Origin: Bacteroidota bacterium
GTDB lineage: Bacteria; Bacteroidota; Bacteroidia; Chitinophagales; Saprospiraceae
DNA length: 8,745 bases
Assembly (NCBI GenBank): GCA_008501835.1
Contig: QQUB01000923.1
Coordinates: forward strand, 1-8,745
Direction of reading: 5' to 3'
The translations under genes and the position numbers were made by a program. Positions 1 through 6,893 of the stretch are shown one piece after another. Numbering within the stretch: position 1 is the first letter of the stretch; every line of letters begins with the position of its first letter. The notes beneath the pieces were generated by a model that worked only from the letters and a program-made list of their open reading frames with translations, was not told the DNA's origin and ran no database searches.

Positions 1-1
1 A

Positions 2-844
2 GCCATTCCATTTAAACTGGTCCTGAACTTCTCGCCGGATTTATTGCTTAAGTCCGTTTTTGACAAACGTAAAATACCCGTAAATTATCATTGTTACGGT
101 CTGAAAAAAACACAAAAGCCCGAAGCAGAATTTGAAGTAGCCCGAGACAAACCTACCATATACAACTTTTTAGGAGACCCCAAAGTACCCGGATCACTCA
201 TTTATACCTATAAAGCCCTGTTTGAATACTTGAAATCTCTTTACGAGAACAAACCCTTTGACGTCAAATTCAGGGATTACCTTTCTTCCATCCAAAACTT
301 CATTTTTTTGGGATTTTCCTATGAAAAATGGTATTTATCCCTGATGCTGCACATTCTCGAGTTTTTAAAAGAAACTCCGGGTATACAGAGGAGTATTCAC
401 GGCCATATGATCTCTTGTGAAAAAAACGAAAAAAAACATCCAGGCCCAAGTTCTGAAAGAAACGGCAATATGCTGACTTTTTATCAAAATGAGATGAAAG
501 TGGATTTTATTGAAGAATGTGATGTGCAGGAATTCATCTTACAGCTTTATGGAGCTTGCGGACATTTAGGTATCCTCAGAACTCAGGTTCCAAAACCACA
601 GTTAAAGGAAAAAGTCGATAAAGAAATCATCAAAGGCAAAATTGATAATGCCATCAAATTAATAATTGAGTTTTTGGATAAAAACAAATTAGAAAAAAAG
701 AAAAATGCCATTATCAGACTGCAGGGAAATTACAATGCCAATAAGGATAAATTCCAGCAAAAATTAATTAAAAAGGAGGATTTTGAGGTAGAAGAAAACA
801 ATTTCAAGAAGTATTTGCTGGAACTCGCCTCAAATTTTGGTTGA
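2..844 (+). CDS. SIR2-like domain protein with C-terminal effector-associated domain (EAD11-like), 5' end missing
   Basis: This is the last 280 residues of a longer protein: the frame is open from the left edge, so the TTG at 44 is not the real start. Seen: residues 4-16 (FKLVLNFSPDLLL) match the SIR2-fold segment usually written ITTN.D.LLE. Residues 52-66 match the segment normally carrying 'LHG' and 'P.S'. Residues 101-110 (IFLGFSYEKW) match the 'FIGYSLSDWD' strand-turn of SIR2_2-like proteins. The catalytic His expected in 'LHG' is Leu57 here. Residues about 201-278 form a separate helical domain with G-N-Y-N (242-245) and QKLI, closely similar to the N-terminus of the protease gene at 3851; I call it EAD11-like. 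Related SIR2 proteins are NADase-type effectors in bacterial defence. The role as toxic effector, recruited through the EAD, is inferred. It lies 17 nt upstream of the STAND gene. SIR2-like call fairly sure; enzymatic activity uncertain. Confidence 0.8.
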   Translation, partial: AIPFKLVLNFSPDLLLKSVFDKRKIPVNYHCYGLKKTQKPEAEFEVARDKPTIYNFLGDPKVPGSLIYTYKALFEYLKSLYENKPFDVKFRDYLSSIQNFIFLGFSYEKWYLSLMLHILEFLKETPGIQRSIHGHMISCEKNEKKHPGPSSERNGNMLTFYQNEMKVDFIEECDVQEFILQLYGACGHLGILRTQVPKPQLKEKVDKEIIKGKIDNAIKLIIEFLDKNKLEKKKNAIIRLQGNYNANKDKFQQKLIKKEDFEVEENNFKKYLLELASNFG

Positions 845-861
845 AATAAATTCTTTTAAAA

Positions 862-3858
862 ATGGAAAAATACCGATATCCTGGTCCCGATTATTTTACC
901 GAGGAAGATGCAGATCTCTTTTTCGGCAGGAGCAAGGTCAAGGAAGAATTGGAGCGCATGATTCGTCTTGAAAAAATGATTGTACTCCACAGTCGTTCCG
1001 GGTTAGGCAAAACATCTTTGCTGAAAGCAGGCATAATTCCGATTTTTAAAAACGATAAAAATTTCGCTGTATTCGATATCCGGTTTGGCAGTTTTCACCC
1101 TTCTGATGATCTGCGGTCTAAAAAAATTACCAGCCCTTACGAAGAACTAATAAAACAGATAAAGGCTCGAAAACACCCACCGTCAAATAGTCTTGAAAAA
1201 GTAGGTGTAGCAAAAGATTCTTTGTGGTACCTGCTAAAATCATTTGTAGCTAAAGAGACTGATTTTCAAGGCATCCTGTTAATATTTGATCAATTTGAGG
1301 AACTGGCTTCCTATGAAAAAGAGGATATTGCTACCTTCACCTCCAGGCTCAGTGAACTACTTCATCAAAAAACGCCCGCCAACTTCAGTGAAAAGGTTGA
1401 TGATTTACTCGATGAAAATGAAGCGTTTGTAAAAGCATTGATCCAAGAAAAAAGCCATCCACAAAATTTCGAATTAGCGGAAAAGCTCCAGGTACCGGTT
1501 GAGGAATTAAAGGACAAATTAACCAACCTTTTCTGGACACAAACGGGTGAATTTGAGCAATTATTCGAAGAAGATATCAAAAACAATCCGACTTACCTTA
1601 CTGTCCGGGATTTGTTGTTTTTTGAACAACCCATACAACTTAATGTCGTTCTGAGTATCCGTTCTGATCGAATTGGCTTTTTAGATAAATTATCAGGCAA
1701 ACTGCCTTTCGTGCTGTATAATCTATATGAATTAGACCCTTTGTCTAAGGATCAGGCGGAAGAAGCGCTCGTCGTACCTGCATCGAAAGAAGGGGATTTT
1801 TCCAGAAAAGAAAGCTTCCAATATTCTCCCAAAGCGCTTGAGGCCATTTTGGACCACCTTTCCATGAAAGATCAGGTGGAACCATTTCAATTGCAATATA
1901 TTGGAGAGCATGTAGAAAAGAATATTATTAAACCCAAAATTGAATTTGAGGATTTAGGCAACCTGGACCAGCTTTTTAACGAATATTATGAAAACAAAAT
2001 TGAAAGTATTAGTGATGAGGAGGTGCAACATAAAGTTCGGAAGCTGATTGAAGAGGGACTCATTTTTGAAAACACGGGAACCAGGTTATCCTTATTAAAG
2101 GAGCAAATCAATGAGGTTTACGGAGTCGATGATGACACGCTGGAAAAACTGGTTTCAGAAATCCGGCTGTTGAGGTCAGAAGACATTGACGATAAAAAGT
2201 TTTATGAAATTCCTCACGATACTCTGGTAAAACCCATACTGGAATCAAAAAAAAGACGGGAAGAAGCTCAAAAAGTTAGGGAGAACAGGCTGGCAAAACT
2301 GGAGAGCATCCACGAAGAACTGAAACAAGCTAAAGAAATGGTCAAACAGGGCCTGTCAAATATGCTCGACAAGCCGGAAAAGGCCCAGGAACAATTCGGG
2401 AATGCCCAAAAGATCTATCAGAGTATTACCGGTAAAAATGTGATCGACCAAATGGACGACCCTGAATTTTTCAGCATCCTTGAAAAGATTCGGGAATTTG
2501 AATTTGAACTGATCCTCAATTTTGGAAAACTACGAACTAACCAGATTGAAGAAAACCCTGATCAGTTCCTTGATGCCATCAAAAATTTCGAGGAGGCTTT
2601 GGATTTGGCGAAGGAGTTAACCAATGAATATCTCAAAGGTCAGGCCAATGAAGGTTTTGCCAACGCTTATGAGAAAATGGCTGACCTGAACCTTTTCGAC
2701 TTAAAAGGAACGAAGCTCGAATATTATGACATGGAAAAGGAAGAAGAAAATATCGAGCGGTATTATGTCAAGGCCCAAAAATGTTACAGCCTATCAGGTG
2801 AAAATCACGGTGATGATGCCAGAATACTTGAACATTTGGCCAACCTGAAAGTCAAAAAGATTAAAGAACTGTTTGATGCTTATAAAGACATTTTCGAAGC
2901 CAGCGGTAATGTACAACGTGATTTTGGAAAGGGAGCGAAAGAATATGAAGGCCAAAATTCTGATCTCATAAGAAAAGAAGGACTGAAACTGGGCCAGGAA
3001 CTATTGACTTTCTTCGAAAAAGCTCTTTACAATTATCGAATCAGTAATGATCAAATTGCCATCCGCCGGGTAGAAAGTGAAATGGAAGAGCAGGCATCAT
3101 TTCTTGAAGAATGGAAACAGGATGCCTGGGGGTTTGTCACCAATCTGAAAGACCAAAAAACTTACAAACTTTCCTTTCTTTACGATCAGATTTACATCGG
3201 ACGCAATGCAGGTAAAGAAGCCGTTACGTATAACCATATTGGCTTCGAGCCTAGAGTTGTATCAAGAAGACATATCATGATCCACCGGATCGGAACGGTC
3301 GAAGACTGGAGATCCCGGAATGGCACTCATTTAAATGGCCGACTCATTCCTTTTGGCAATTCATTCCCTTTGGTTGATGGGGATATCATTGTACTGGCTA
3401 ATATAATTCCCCTGTTATTTTCAGAACAAAAACCTCAATTGACGGTACAACCCACAGACTGGGCAGCTGTTTTTTTAGATTGTAAAACCAACAAAATCAT
3501 CTATTTACAGGAAGGAGAACGGTACTATATCGGAAGAAAGGGCATGGAATCTGTACTGAAAAATGAAGAAGATTATGCTTTGTACCTCGATTTTACACAA
3601 CCTGATCAACTTCCGGTTATTTTTGTTCCTGATGGAGAATGGGACCTGATTTCCACCATAAAAATGAGCGATTATGAAATCAAATCCTATATTTTTAACA
3701 AAAATCAGCAGTTCAGTCTCAATAGCGGTTCATATGAATGGCTACGATTGAATGAAGACAAATCCGGGATTTTAGAAGAAGGACCCATTTTGCAAATCAT
3801 CCTGAATGACAAATATCTGGATTTATTAGAACAAGCAAATCCTAAAGCAAATGAATAA
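862..3858 (+). CDS. STAND-family NTPase (nSTAND1 type) with helical/TPR-like middle and C-terminal FHA domain
   Basis: A 998-residue cytosolic protein, probably the sensor-switch of the cassette. Seen in order: the nSTAND1 lead-in YPGPDYFTEEDADLFFGR (6-23); a P-loop SRSGLGKT (44-51), with Ser for the usual first Gly; Walker B IFDQFEE with D143; a conserved RSDR (267-270) after an insert longer than usual; and the 'HE.L' type winged-helix motif as PHDTL near H452. A charged coiled coil (about 458-500) and amphipathic helical pairs reminiscent of TPRs (about 500-740) follow. An FHA domain (about 765-850) keeps IGR (779-781), SRRH (801-804) and RSRNGTHLNG (817-826), the residues used to bind phosphothreonine peptides. 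Residues 870-990 are beta-rich and begin with a second YYIGR (888-892), possibly a degenerate FHA-like repeat. Known: STAND NTPases oligomerise on NTP exchange and ligand sensing. Inferred: the helical and FHA regions sense the trigger. The ATG at 862 follows TTTTAAAA and has no Shine-Dalgarno. Confidence 0.88.
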   Translation: MEKYRYPGPDYFTEEDADLFFGRSKVKEELERMIRLEKMIVLHSRSGLGKTSLLKAGIIPIFKNDKNFAVFDIRFGSFHPSDDLRSKKITSPYEELIKQIKARKHPPSNSLEKVGVAKDSLWYLLKSFVAKETDFQGILLIFDQFEELASYEKEDIATFTSRLSELLHQKTPANFSEKVDDLLDENEAFVKALIQEKSHPQNFELAEKLQVPVEELKDKLTNLFWTQTGEFEQLFEEDIKNNPTYLTVRDLLFFEQPIQLNVVLSIRSDRIGFLDKLSGKLPFVLYNLYELDPLSKDQAEEALVVPASKEGDFSRKESFQYSPKALEAILDHLSMKDQVEPFQLQYIGEHVEKNIIKPKIEFEDLGNLDQLFNEYYENKIESISDEEVQHKVRKLIEEGLIFENTGTRLSLLKEQINEVYGVDDDTLEKLVSEIRLLRSEDIDDKKFYEIPHDTLVKPILESKKRREEAQKVRENRLAKLESIHEELKQAKEMVKQGLSNMLDKPEKAQEQFGNAQKIYQSITGKNVIDQMDDPEFFSILEKIREFEFELILNFGKLRTNQIEENPDQFLDAIKNFEEALDLAKELTNEYLKGQANEGFANAYEKMADLNLFDLKGTKLEYYDMEKEEENIERYYVKAQKCYSLSGENHGDDARILEHLANLKVKKIKELFDAYKDIFEASGNVQRDFGKGAKEYEGQNSDLIRKEGLKLGQELLTFFEKALYNYRISNDQIAIRRVESEMEEQASFLEEWKQDAWGFVTNLKDQKTYKLSFLYDQIYIGRNAGKEAVTYNHIGFEPRVVSRRHIMIHRIGTVEDWRSRNGTHLNGRLIPFGNSFPLVDGDIIVLANIIPLLFSEQKPQLTVQPTDWAAVFLDCKTNKIIYLQEGERYYIGRKGMESVLKNEEDYALYLDFTQPDQLPVIFVPDGEWDLISTIKMSDYEIKSYIFNKNQQFSLNSGSYEWLRLNEDKSGILEEGPILQIILNDKYLDLLEQANPKANE
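3851..3858 (+). promoter_or_regulatory. Start/stop overlap coupling the STAND and protease genes
   Basis: The eight bases ATGAATAA contain the protease start (ATG, 3851-3853) and the STAND stop (TAA, 3856-3858) in different frames. No Shine-Dalgarno lies upstream. This arrangement usually means that ribosomes finishing the first gene re-initiate on the second, tying the two protein amounts together. Confidence 0.6.
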
Positions 3859-4918
3859 AGACATCACGCGTTTTTTTGGGGAAATCAATACCCTGATTGA
3901 AAGAAATCAGATTCCAAGAGCCCTTCAAATGCTTCGGAATTATGTCAGCGGTAACAGTACTCTTAATGATCAATATGAAGGTAAATTGATCATGTTGATG
4001 GGTCGTTACAACGGCCTTCAGGATGAGTACTTTCAGAAATTGATCACTCAGGAATATTACACCGTAGAAAAAACCAGATTGTCTGAAGCAATTTTGTATT
4101 TCGTTGAACAGATTAAGGAAGATTCAGAAGAACTAACTCAGCTACCTGCCGGGAAGTATGATGAGGACATCCCGATGGAAATCGCTCCTCCCCCACCTCA
4201 GGTCAAGGTCCAGTTACAAAAAAACATCTCCAACAAACTCAAAAATATCAGTTGGCTGGAAAAAGGAATTACCTACGCGAAAAGTGTTTGTAAGGTCGAA
4301 GTAAGAAATAAACCAACAGAAGAAGGTATCAGGACTATCGTCGGTACCGGATTTTTACTTCCGGGTCACCTGTTGATGACGAACAATCATGTGATCGGTT
4401 CAACTGCCGAAGCCGCTGACAGCGTTCTTTATTTTAATTACCAATTGGATGCAGAGGATAACAAACAAGATCCGCTAACCTATAAATTAGCTCCTGAAGA
4501 AGTATTTTTCACCAATGAAGATTATGACTTTTCCATTATCAAAGTGAAGGATGAACCAAAACGTCCTTTAGATCAGTTTGGACATGTCAATATCGATCTC
4601 GATGAATATTCCGATGAGCCAGCTCTTTATAACCATGTAACCATCATTCAGCACCCCATGGGTGGTTACAAACAGATTGCACTCAATGAAAACCAGATCA
4701 CCAAAGTAGATAAGGAAACTCAAACCATTCTTTATAAAACCGACACGGAAGAAGGTTCAAGCGGTTCTCCGGTATTTAATGATAACTGGAAAGTCATCGG
4801 TTTACATCATGCTCATGTCAGCAGTCAGGACGAGCAAGGCGTACAAACTTTCCACAACAAAGGAGTAATGATGGAGAAGATCCTCGATATTCTTAAAAAC
4901 GAAGGAATCCTCCAATAA
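3851..4918 (+). CDS. EAD11-like domain fused to a cytosolic trypsin-like serine protease
   Basis: A 355-residue two-part protein. Residues about 5-90 are helical and resemble the C-terminal domain of the SIR2 protein: both have G-x-Y-N (here 51-54), then QKLI, then E and VE at matching spacing. A Pro-rich hinge (P113-P116) leads to a chymotrypsin-fold protease (about 135-350). The complete triad is visible: H180 in TNNHV, D226 in EDYDFSIIK and S306 in GSSGSP. There is no signal peptide or membrane segment, so it should act in the cytoplasm, unlike DegP-type proteases. Known: trypsin-like domains coupled to EADs occur in bacterial conflict systems. Inferred: it binds the SIR2 protein through like-with-like EAD contact and may activate it by cleavage. 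The ATG lies inside the end of the STAND gene (8-nt overlap, ATGAATAA), suggesting translational coupling. Protease call is firm; partner and substrate are inferred. Confidence 0.9.
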   Translation: MNKDITRFFGEINTLIERNQIPRALQMLRNYVSGNSTLNDQYEGKLIMLMGRYNGLQDEYFQKLITQEYYTVEKTRLSEAILYFVEQIKEDSEELTQLPAGKYDEDIPMEIAPPPPQVKVQLQKNISNKLKNISWLEKGITYAKSVCKVEVRNKPTEEGIRTIVGTGFLLPGHLLMTNNHVIGSTAEAADSVLYFNYQLDAEDNKQDPLTYKLAPEEVFFTNEDYDFSIIKVKDEPKRPLDQFGHVNIDLDEYSDEPALYNHVTIIQHPMGGYKQIALNENQITKVDKETQTILYKTDTEEGSSGSPVFNDNWKVIGLHHAHVSSQDEQGVQTFHNKGVMMEKILDILKNEGILQ

Positions 4919-4932
4919 TAAATCAATTTAAA

Positions 4933-5835
4933 ATGTTAAAAACCAACAAGTTAGGAAAATCCAACCTCTTTACAACTGAAATCTCTCTTGGGTGTATGTC
5001 CCTTGAACCTTTTCCAGATACTTTTCATGAAATGGTCAACCTTTCTGTAGAAAAAGGCATAAACTTTTTCGACACTGCTGATCTTTATGACCGAGGACTA
5101 AACGAAACCCTGCTGGGGCAATCCCTCAAAGAAAAAAGAAAAGAGATCATTCTGGCCACTAAAGTCGGCAATGAATGGAATAACGATGGAACCTCGTGGC
5201 GTTGGAATCCAGGTAAGGATTATATTTTGAAAGCGGTTGAAAAAAGTCTCAAAAGGCTACAAACCGACTACATTGATCTTTATCAATTGCATGGCGGAAC
5301 CATTGATGATCCCATTGATGAAACCATAGAAGCATTTGAATTATTAAAAGAACAAGGAAAAATTAGGGAATATGGTATTTCGTCCATCCGCCCAAATGTC
5401 ATCCGGGAATATTTAAACCGTTCCAATATCGTCAGCATTATGATGCAATACAGTCTGCTAGACAGAAGGCCGGAAGAAACTTGTCTTGACCTTATTCAAA
5501 AAAGTGGGGTTTCCGTGATTACCAGGGGTACACTTGCCAAGGGGCTATTAGGAGGAAAACCTTCAAAAAGCTATATTGGAATTTCAGAGCAAGAAGTCAT
5601 AAAGGCTCAAAAAGCAGTTGAAACCGTCTCCAAAGATTTAGGGGAAAGTAATTCGAGAATTGCATGCAGCTATGTTTTAGAAAATGAAGCAATAGCCTCC
5701 GCCGTCATTGGGTTCAGAACACCCGAGCAGTTGGCAAATATCTTAAACGGAAAAGAGTTACCGAATTTGTCCGACAAGGAAGTCCGGTTATTAACGGAAG
5801 AAACGCCTGCCTTGGTTTATGAAAACCATCGTTAG
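4933..5835 (+). CDS. Aldo/keto reductase (IolS/YhdN-like, NADP(H)-dependent)
   Basis: A 300-residue cytosolic (beta/alpha)8-barrel oxidoreductase that should interconvert aldehydes or ketones and alcohols using NAD(P)H; the natural substrate cannot be read from sequence. The catalytic tetrad is complete: D47 and Y52 in FFDTADLY, K77 in ILATKVG and H120 in LYQLHG. Cofactor-site segments also appear: GISS (about 150), a Gln in MMQYSLLDRR, the phosphate-binding loop RGTLAKGLLGG and the late IGFRTPEQL. Length and motif order are normal for the family, with no sign of decay. It starts 14 nt after the protease stop, behind AATTTAAA, so it probably shares the transcript with the conflict genes. Whether it belongs to the system functionally or is a metabolic passenger is open. 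A link through nicotinamide cofactors to the SIR2 protein is conceivable but unproven. Confidence 0.93.
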   Translation: MLKTNKLGKSNLFTTEISLGCMSLEPFPDTFHEMVNLSVEKGINFFDTADLYDRGLNETLLGQSLKEKRKEIILATKVGNEWNNDGTSWRWNPGKDYILKAVEKSLKRLQTDYIDLYQLHGGTIDDPIDETIEAFELLKEQGKIREYGISSIRPNVIREYLNRSNIVSIMMQYSLLDRRPEETCLDLIQKSGVSVITRGTLAKGLLGGKPSKSYIGISEQEVIKAQKAVETVSKDLGESNSRIACSYVLENEAIASAVIGFRTPEQLANILNGKELPNLSDKEVRLLTEETPALVYENHR

Positions 5836-5852
5836 ATTTTTTCTATAAAGAT

Positions 5853-5882
5853 GAGGGCCAGTTCTCCTAAGAAAAGGCCCTC
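5853..5882 (+). terminator. Candidate hairpin terminator after the aldo/keto reductase
   Basis: GAGGGCC (5853-5859) pairs with GGCCCTC (5876-5882). Inside it, TTCT (5862-5865) pairs with AGAA (5870-5873) around a CCTA loop, with a 2x2 internal mismatch between the two stems. It sits 17 nt after the reductase stop, between convergent genes, where a terminator is expected. The run following it on the plus strand (TTATGG) is not T-rich, so it is either a weak or factor-assisted terminator or an mRNA-stabilising hairpin. Confidence 0.45.
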
Positions 5883-5982
5883 TTATGGAATCACGATAAA
5901 CTTTTCCTGTGAGCCAGGATGGGACTTAATTGAGTATTTCTAATATCAGATGATTCCAAAAATCTTTCCGCAAAAGCAAGAG

Positions 5983-6717
5983 CTATTCTTGCCTCCTCCT
6001 GATACCTTTTATCAACAACCATATAGTTAAGGACAACTCTCCAATAACTCCCGGTACAACCACAATCAACATAAAGACATTAGCATAATCCTCGTAATTC
6101 GCCATTGTGAACTGGGCGAAACTGTCTATCAAATAACCAGCTCCTGCCACAAGTAATAAGTAACCAATAAACCTGGGCACAAAACCTGATTTGATAATTA
6201 AATAGCCTAAAACCAACAGGTGGACGCCAAAAAATACAAGGCCAATCAACCAGCCACTGTTAAAAGCTTCCAGTTTCAACATTACCTGGGCATATAATTG
6301 ATCTGGCTGAAAAACCTCCAGGTATTTTTCTCCGCTTAAAAGCAGCGATACATCAAATAAATTAAATAAAGCAATTGAAAAGATCGTCCCATTTACCAAC
6401 CTGAGCCAACCGGACAAAAGGGAAAGATTTTCGTTAACTGGTTTAAGTAAAAGATACAAGGCCCAGGCGAGTAACACGTCAAATACCACCATAAAAACAA
6501 AGCTGATAATTCCGGTTAAAAATTGTCCTGGGTCGGTGAGAATATTTTCTGCCGTAGCTACGGCATCCCCGGGAAATATCATGGTCTCCAACACGAAAAA
6601 GTTGGCAAAAATTCCTGAAACAAAAATGATCAGGTATCCTATTCCGGCAAATAATGCGAGGAATCTAAATGAACGATAATTTTCAATTTTTCCTGTTTCT
6701 CTAATTTGTGATTCCAT
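5983..6717 (-). CDS. DUF4386 family integral membrane protein
   Basis: A 244-residue polytopic inner-membrane protein of unknown function. About six hydrophobic helices are visible, near residues 18-42, 68-92, 103-127, 152-173, 180-200 and 214-237. The order of features fits DUF4386: a first helix with GYLIIFVSGIFAN, a G.LR.V segment after helix 2, the helix-5 signature FVPRFIGYLLLVAGAGYLID, and a final GELSLTIWLLIKGIRR followed by a basic tail. I chose the ATG at 6717 rather than the TTG at 6756. The extra 13 residues (MNRKIHSLFKTFT) precede the normal family start, and the ATG follows a typical A/T-rich leader (TTTTACAATG). It is convergent with the reductase and separated by 176 nt from the membrane gene upstream, so it is probably transcribed on its own. 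Nothing ties it to the conflict cassette. Confidence 0.82.
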   Translation of the reverse strand: MESQIRETGKIENYRSFRFLALFAGIGYLIIFVSGIFANFFVLETMIFPGDAVATAENILTDPGQFLTGIISFVFMVVFDVLLAWALYLLLKPVNENLSLLSGWLRLVNGTIFSIALFNLFDVSLLLSGEKYLEVFQPDQLYAQVMLKLEAFNSGWLIGLVFFGVHLLVLGYLIIKSGFVPRFIGYLLLVAGAGYLIDSFAQFTMANYEDYANVFMLIVVVPGVIGELSLTIWLLIKGIRRRQE

Positions 6718-6780
6718 TGTAAAAGTTTTAAAAAGTGAATGAATTTTTCGATTCAAAGGCCTTTTTTACAATCGATACCA

Positions 6781-6788
6781 CAAAATTA
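6781..6788 (-). promoter_or_regulatory. Candidate Bacteroidota -7 promoter element for the DUF4386 gene
   Basis: Read on the minus strand this is TAATTTTG, an exact match to the Bacteroidota -7 consensus TAnnTTTG. It lies about 63 nt before the chosen start codon at 6717. No convincing -33 TTTG is present at the usual distance upstream; the region holds only CAATGGG. In AT-rich DNA such a match can occur by chance. The surrounding 6718-6893 interval contains no gene and no other clear signal. Confidence 0.3.
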
Positions 6789-6893
6789 GGAGGGTGTTAA
6801 CCCATTGTCATTGACTTAAGTTAAGAAAGAAAAAAATAAAGAAGTGTTGAGTTAATACAGCAGTGGATATTGTCTAAAACCTCCTACCTGATC

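Larger units (their letters stand above)
2..5835 (+). other. Putative four-gene operon: SIR2-EAD / STAND-FHA / EAD-trypsin / aldo-keto reductase conflict cassette
   Basis: The four genes are co-directional, with spacings of 17 nt, an 8-nt overlap, and 14 nt, and no promoter- or terminator-like element between them. The first and third proteins share a small helical adaptor domain, and the second is a signal-transducing NTPase. This is the layout expected of EAD-linked NTP-dependent conflict systems, in which a STAND-type NTPase, a trypsin-like protease and an effector are wired together through homotypic adaptor domains. The system may extend to the left of the window, because the first gene is cut. 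Operon structure is strongly suggested by spacing; function is inferred from domain content. Confidence 0.65.

Noticed and set aside
419..437. Two A-runs (7 and 8 A) in the SIR2-EAD gene as a programmed frameshift site
   Set aside because: The zero frame continues uninterrupted into a recognisable EAD, so no shift is needed to explain the protein.
44..844. Reading the SIR2-EAD gene as a complete 266-residue gene starting at TTG 44
   Set aside because: The frame stays open to the left edge and the 14 extra residues contain SIR2-type sequence (FKLVLN), so the gene is truncated by the window rather than starting there.
1365..1586. 73-residue minus-strand frame inside the STAND gene
   Set aside because: Ser/Phe-rich composition from antisense reading of a charged coding region; the plus-strand gene is unambiguous.
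3851..4918. Protease as a periplasmic DegP/HtrA-type quality-control enzyme
   Set aside because: There is no signal peptide or PDZ domain; the N-terminus is a helical adaptor domain, and the gene overlaps a cytosolic STAND gene.
5950..5961. Third copy of ATGATTCCAAAA as a dispersed regulatory repeat
   Set aside because: A single 12-base match in AT-rich DNA of this length is expected by chance; it is only noted alongside the inverted repeat.
6718..6756. TTG start at 6756 for the DUF4386 gene
   Set aside because: It adds 13 residues unlike the family's N-terminus, and a normal ATG with an A/T-rich leader is available at 6717.
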